The notes under the pieces: generated by a model
The model's input: the letters and a program-made list of their open reading frames with translations, nothing else
Databases searched by the model: none
What the model was told of the DNA's origin: nothing
Assembly: GCF_005222695.1 (NCBI RefSeq)
Contig: NZ_STGG01000051.1
Location: forward strand, 1 to 64,000
Length of the DNA: 64,000 bases
Direction: 5' to 3'
Origin: Massilia sp. HP4
GTDB lineage: Bacteria > Pseudomonadota > Gammaproteobacteria > Burkholderiales > Burkholderiaceae_D
Shown: positions 63,240 through 64,000 of the stretch, in pieces
Position numbering within the stretch: the first letter of the stretch is position 1
How the letters are laid out: each line of letters starts with the position of its first letter
Program-made: the position numbers and the translations under genes

Positions 63240-64000
63240 GAGAAGATATCCGTGCCCATGCTGCGGCGCGGGCCGCGGGCCACGCGCGTACGCACCGACG
63301 GCACCTGCTTGCGCAGGCGCAGCAGCAGGTCGCGGGTCGAGCGCTGCATGAATTCGGACTCTTCGTCCGGATCGTCGGGCAGTTCGATCTCGGCCATCTC
63401 GGCGCTGTGGCGAAATTCCGGGAACAGCTCGAGCAGCGAACGCTCCCAGCCATCCTCGGTGGCCTTGGCCAGGTCGACCGCCAGCGGCACGATGTCGCTG
63501 TCGGCGCTGGTCTGGCCGCTCACGTAGCGCCCTTTAGACAGGATTTCGCCCGCCACTTCGAGGATTTCCTTCGGCGCCAGCGACCACAGGATGGCGAACA
63601 CGGTCGCGCCATGGTCGGTGCTCGACGCCGCCTCGAGCAGCTCATTGCGGCGCTCTTCGTCGTCCTGGGCGTAGACCACGCCGTGCACGTGGTTGAACAG
63701 GTTCTCGGCGATGCGCTCGGGATCGTCCTCGATCAGGTTGTCGGGCCAGGTGGCAGCGATGAAGGCCAGGCTGTCGGCCCAGGCCTTGGGCGGCACCAGC
63801 ATGGTCGCCAGCGAGGTCTTGGCGCCGTCGAAACCCGACAGGTGCAGCGCGGTCACTTGCGGCGGCAGTTCGGTCAGCACCTGGGCCACGGCGTAGTCGC
63901 CATGCTCGTCGGCGGCTTTCGAGAACAACTCTTCGGCGTGCTCGAGCGAGCCGGCCAGCACCAGTTCGCCGACCTGGCTGACCAGGGCCGGCAGGTTTGC
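63236..64000 (-). CDS. unrecognised protein (partial, N-terminus outside window)
   Basis: An open frame runs past the window edge, so the start is outside. The visible 254 residues are acidic and helical: SLEHAEELFSKAADEHGDYA, LPPQVTALHLSGFDGAKTSL, NLFNHVHGVVYAQDDEERRN, ending RGPRRSMGTDIFS. I know no matching family. It is translationally coupled to the downstream gene by an ATGA overlap. Confidence 0.75.
   Translation of the reverse strand, partial: ANLPALVSQVGELVLAGSLEHAEELFSKAADEHGDYAVAQVLTELPPQVTALHLSGFDGAKTSLATMLVPPKAWADSLAFIAATWPDNLIEDDPERIAENLFNHVHGVVYAQDDEERRNELLEAASSTDHGATVFAILWSLAPKEILEVAGEILSKGRYVSGQTSADSDIVPLAVDLAKATEDGWERSLLELFPEFRHSAEMAEIELPDDPDEESEFMQRSTRDLLLRLRKQVPSVRTRVARGPRRSMGTDIFS

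Noticed and set aside
61098..63527. 809-codon plus-strand ORF opposite the MFS gene
   Set aside because: Antisense shadow with Gln/His/Arg-rich composition.

Overview
The window is GC-rich (about two thirds G+C by eye) chromosomal DNA of a betaproteobacterium. The best fit is the Oxalobacteraceae, Massilia/Janthinobacterium-like. This rests on the rpsP-rimM-trmD-rplS block, a DUF3579 protein, a PEP-CTERM secreted protein, an extended IF-1 and a KaiC-like ATPase with a hybrid histidine kinase. The genus is inference. I see no rRNA, tRNA, CRISPR array or complete insertion sequence.

Layout. 1-2.5 kb: two CsbD-like stress proteins flanking an AI-2E-family permease, then a methyltransferase with a His/Glu-rich repeat leader. 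2.6-7.6 kb: an orphan FliT-like flagellar chaperone behind a sigma-28-type promoter, a candidate unassigned small RNA (3.02-3.26 kb) with its own promoter and terminator, a FimV-N-like envelope protein, fumC, an S4 RNA-binding protein, a DUF883-like protein, a YjfB-like motility protein (second sigma-28-type promoter, inside mobB) and mobB. 7.6-12.8 kb: gspB/gspA (ExeA), a small secreted protein, a long GIN-repeat (DUF2807) protein and a decayed M50-peptidase pseudogene. 12.9-14.1 kb: an XRE/MmyB regulator and a SnoaL-like protein.

14.2-22.4 kb is an N-acetylglucosamine utilisation and wall-recycling locus: a strong promoter with duplicated operator-like motifs, GlcNAc kinase, nagA, a SIS-type deaminase and a GH3 hexosaminidase. 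A secreted TPR-like protein, an NAD(P)H oxidoreductase and a GntR/UTRA regulator follow. 22.5-30.7 kb: PH-domain protein, PEP-CTERM protein, an SDR lacking its catalytic Ser, an M16 peptidase, CBS, DUF3579, CobD/CbiB-like and Nudix genes. 30.7-33 kb: rplS-trmD-rimM-rpsP (minus strand). 33-40.6 kb: TM2 protein, acyl-CoA dehydrogenase, etfA/etfB, TusA-like protein, alaS. 40.7-46 kb: ugpQ, DUF1294, a DUF3597 fusion with a strong internal start, a zinc-ribbon membrane gene split by about 390 bp of low-GC DNA, and trpS. 46-54 kb: a GH1-RmlD fusion enzyme, a CoA-transferase, a LysR/MFS divergent pair and a 5'-truncated alpha/beta hydrolase. 54-64 kb: a DUF4394 lipoprotein, ECF sigma/anti-sigma, a hybrid histidine kinase overlapping a double-domain KaiC-like ATPase, an extra IF-1 gene, an MFS transporter and two unrecognised coupled genes running off the window.

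The points most worth following are the candidate small RNA, the split zinc-ribbon gene and its insert, the in-frame DUF3597 fusion with an internal ribosome binding site, the KaiC-kinase pair next to a sigma/anti-sigma pair, and the two dispersed sigma-28-type promoters that place small flagellar genes outside any flagellar cluster.
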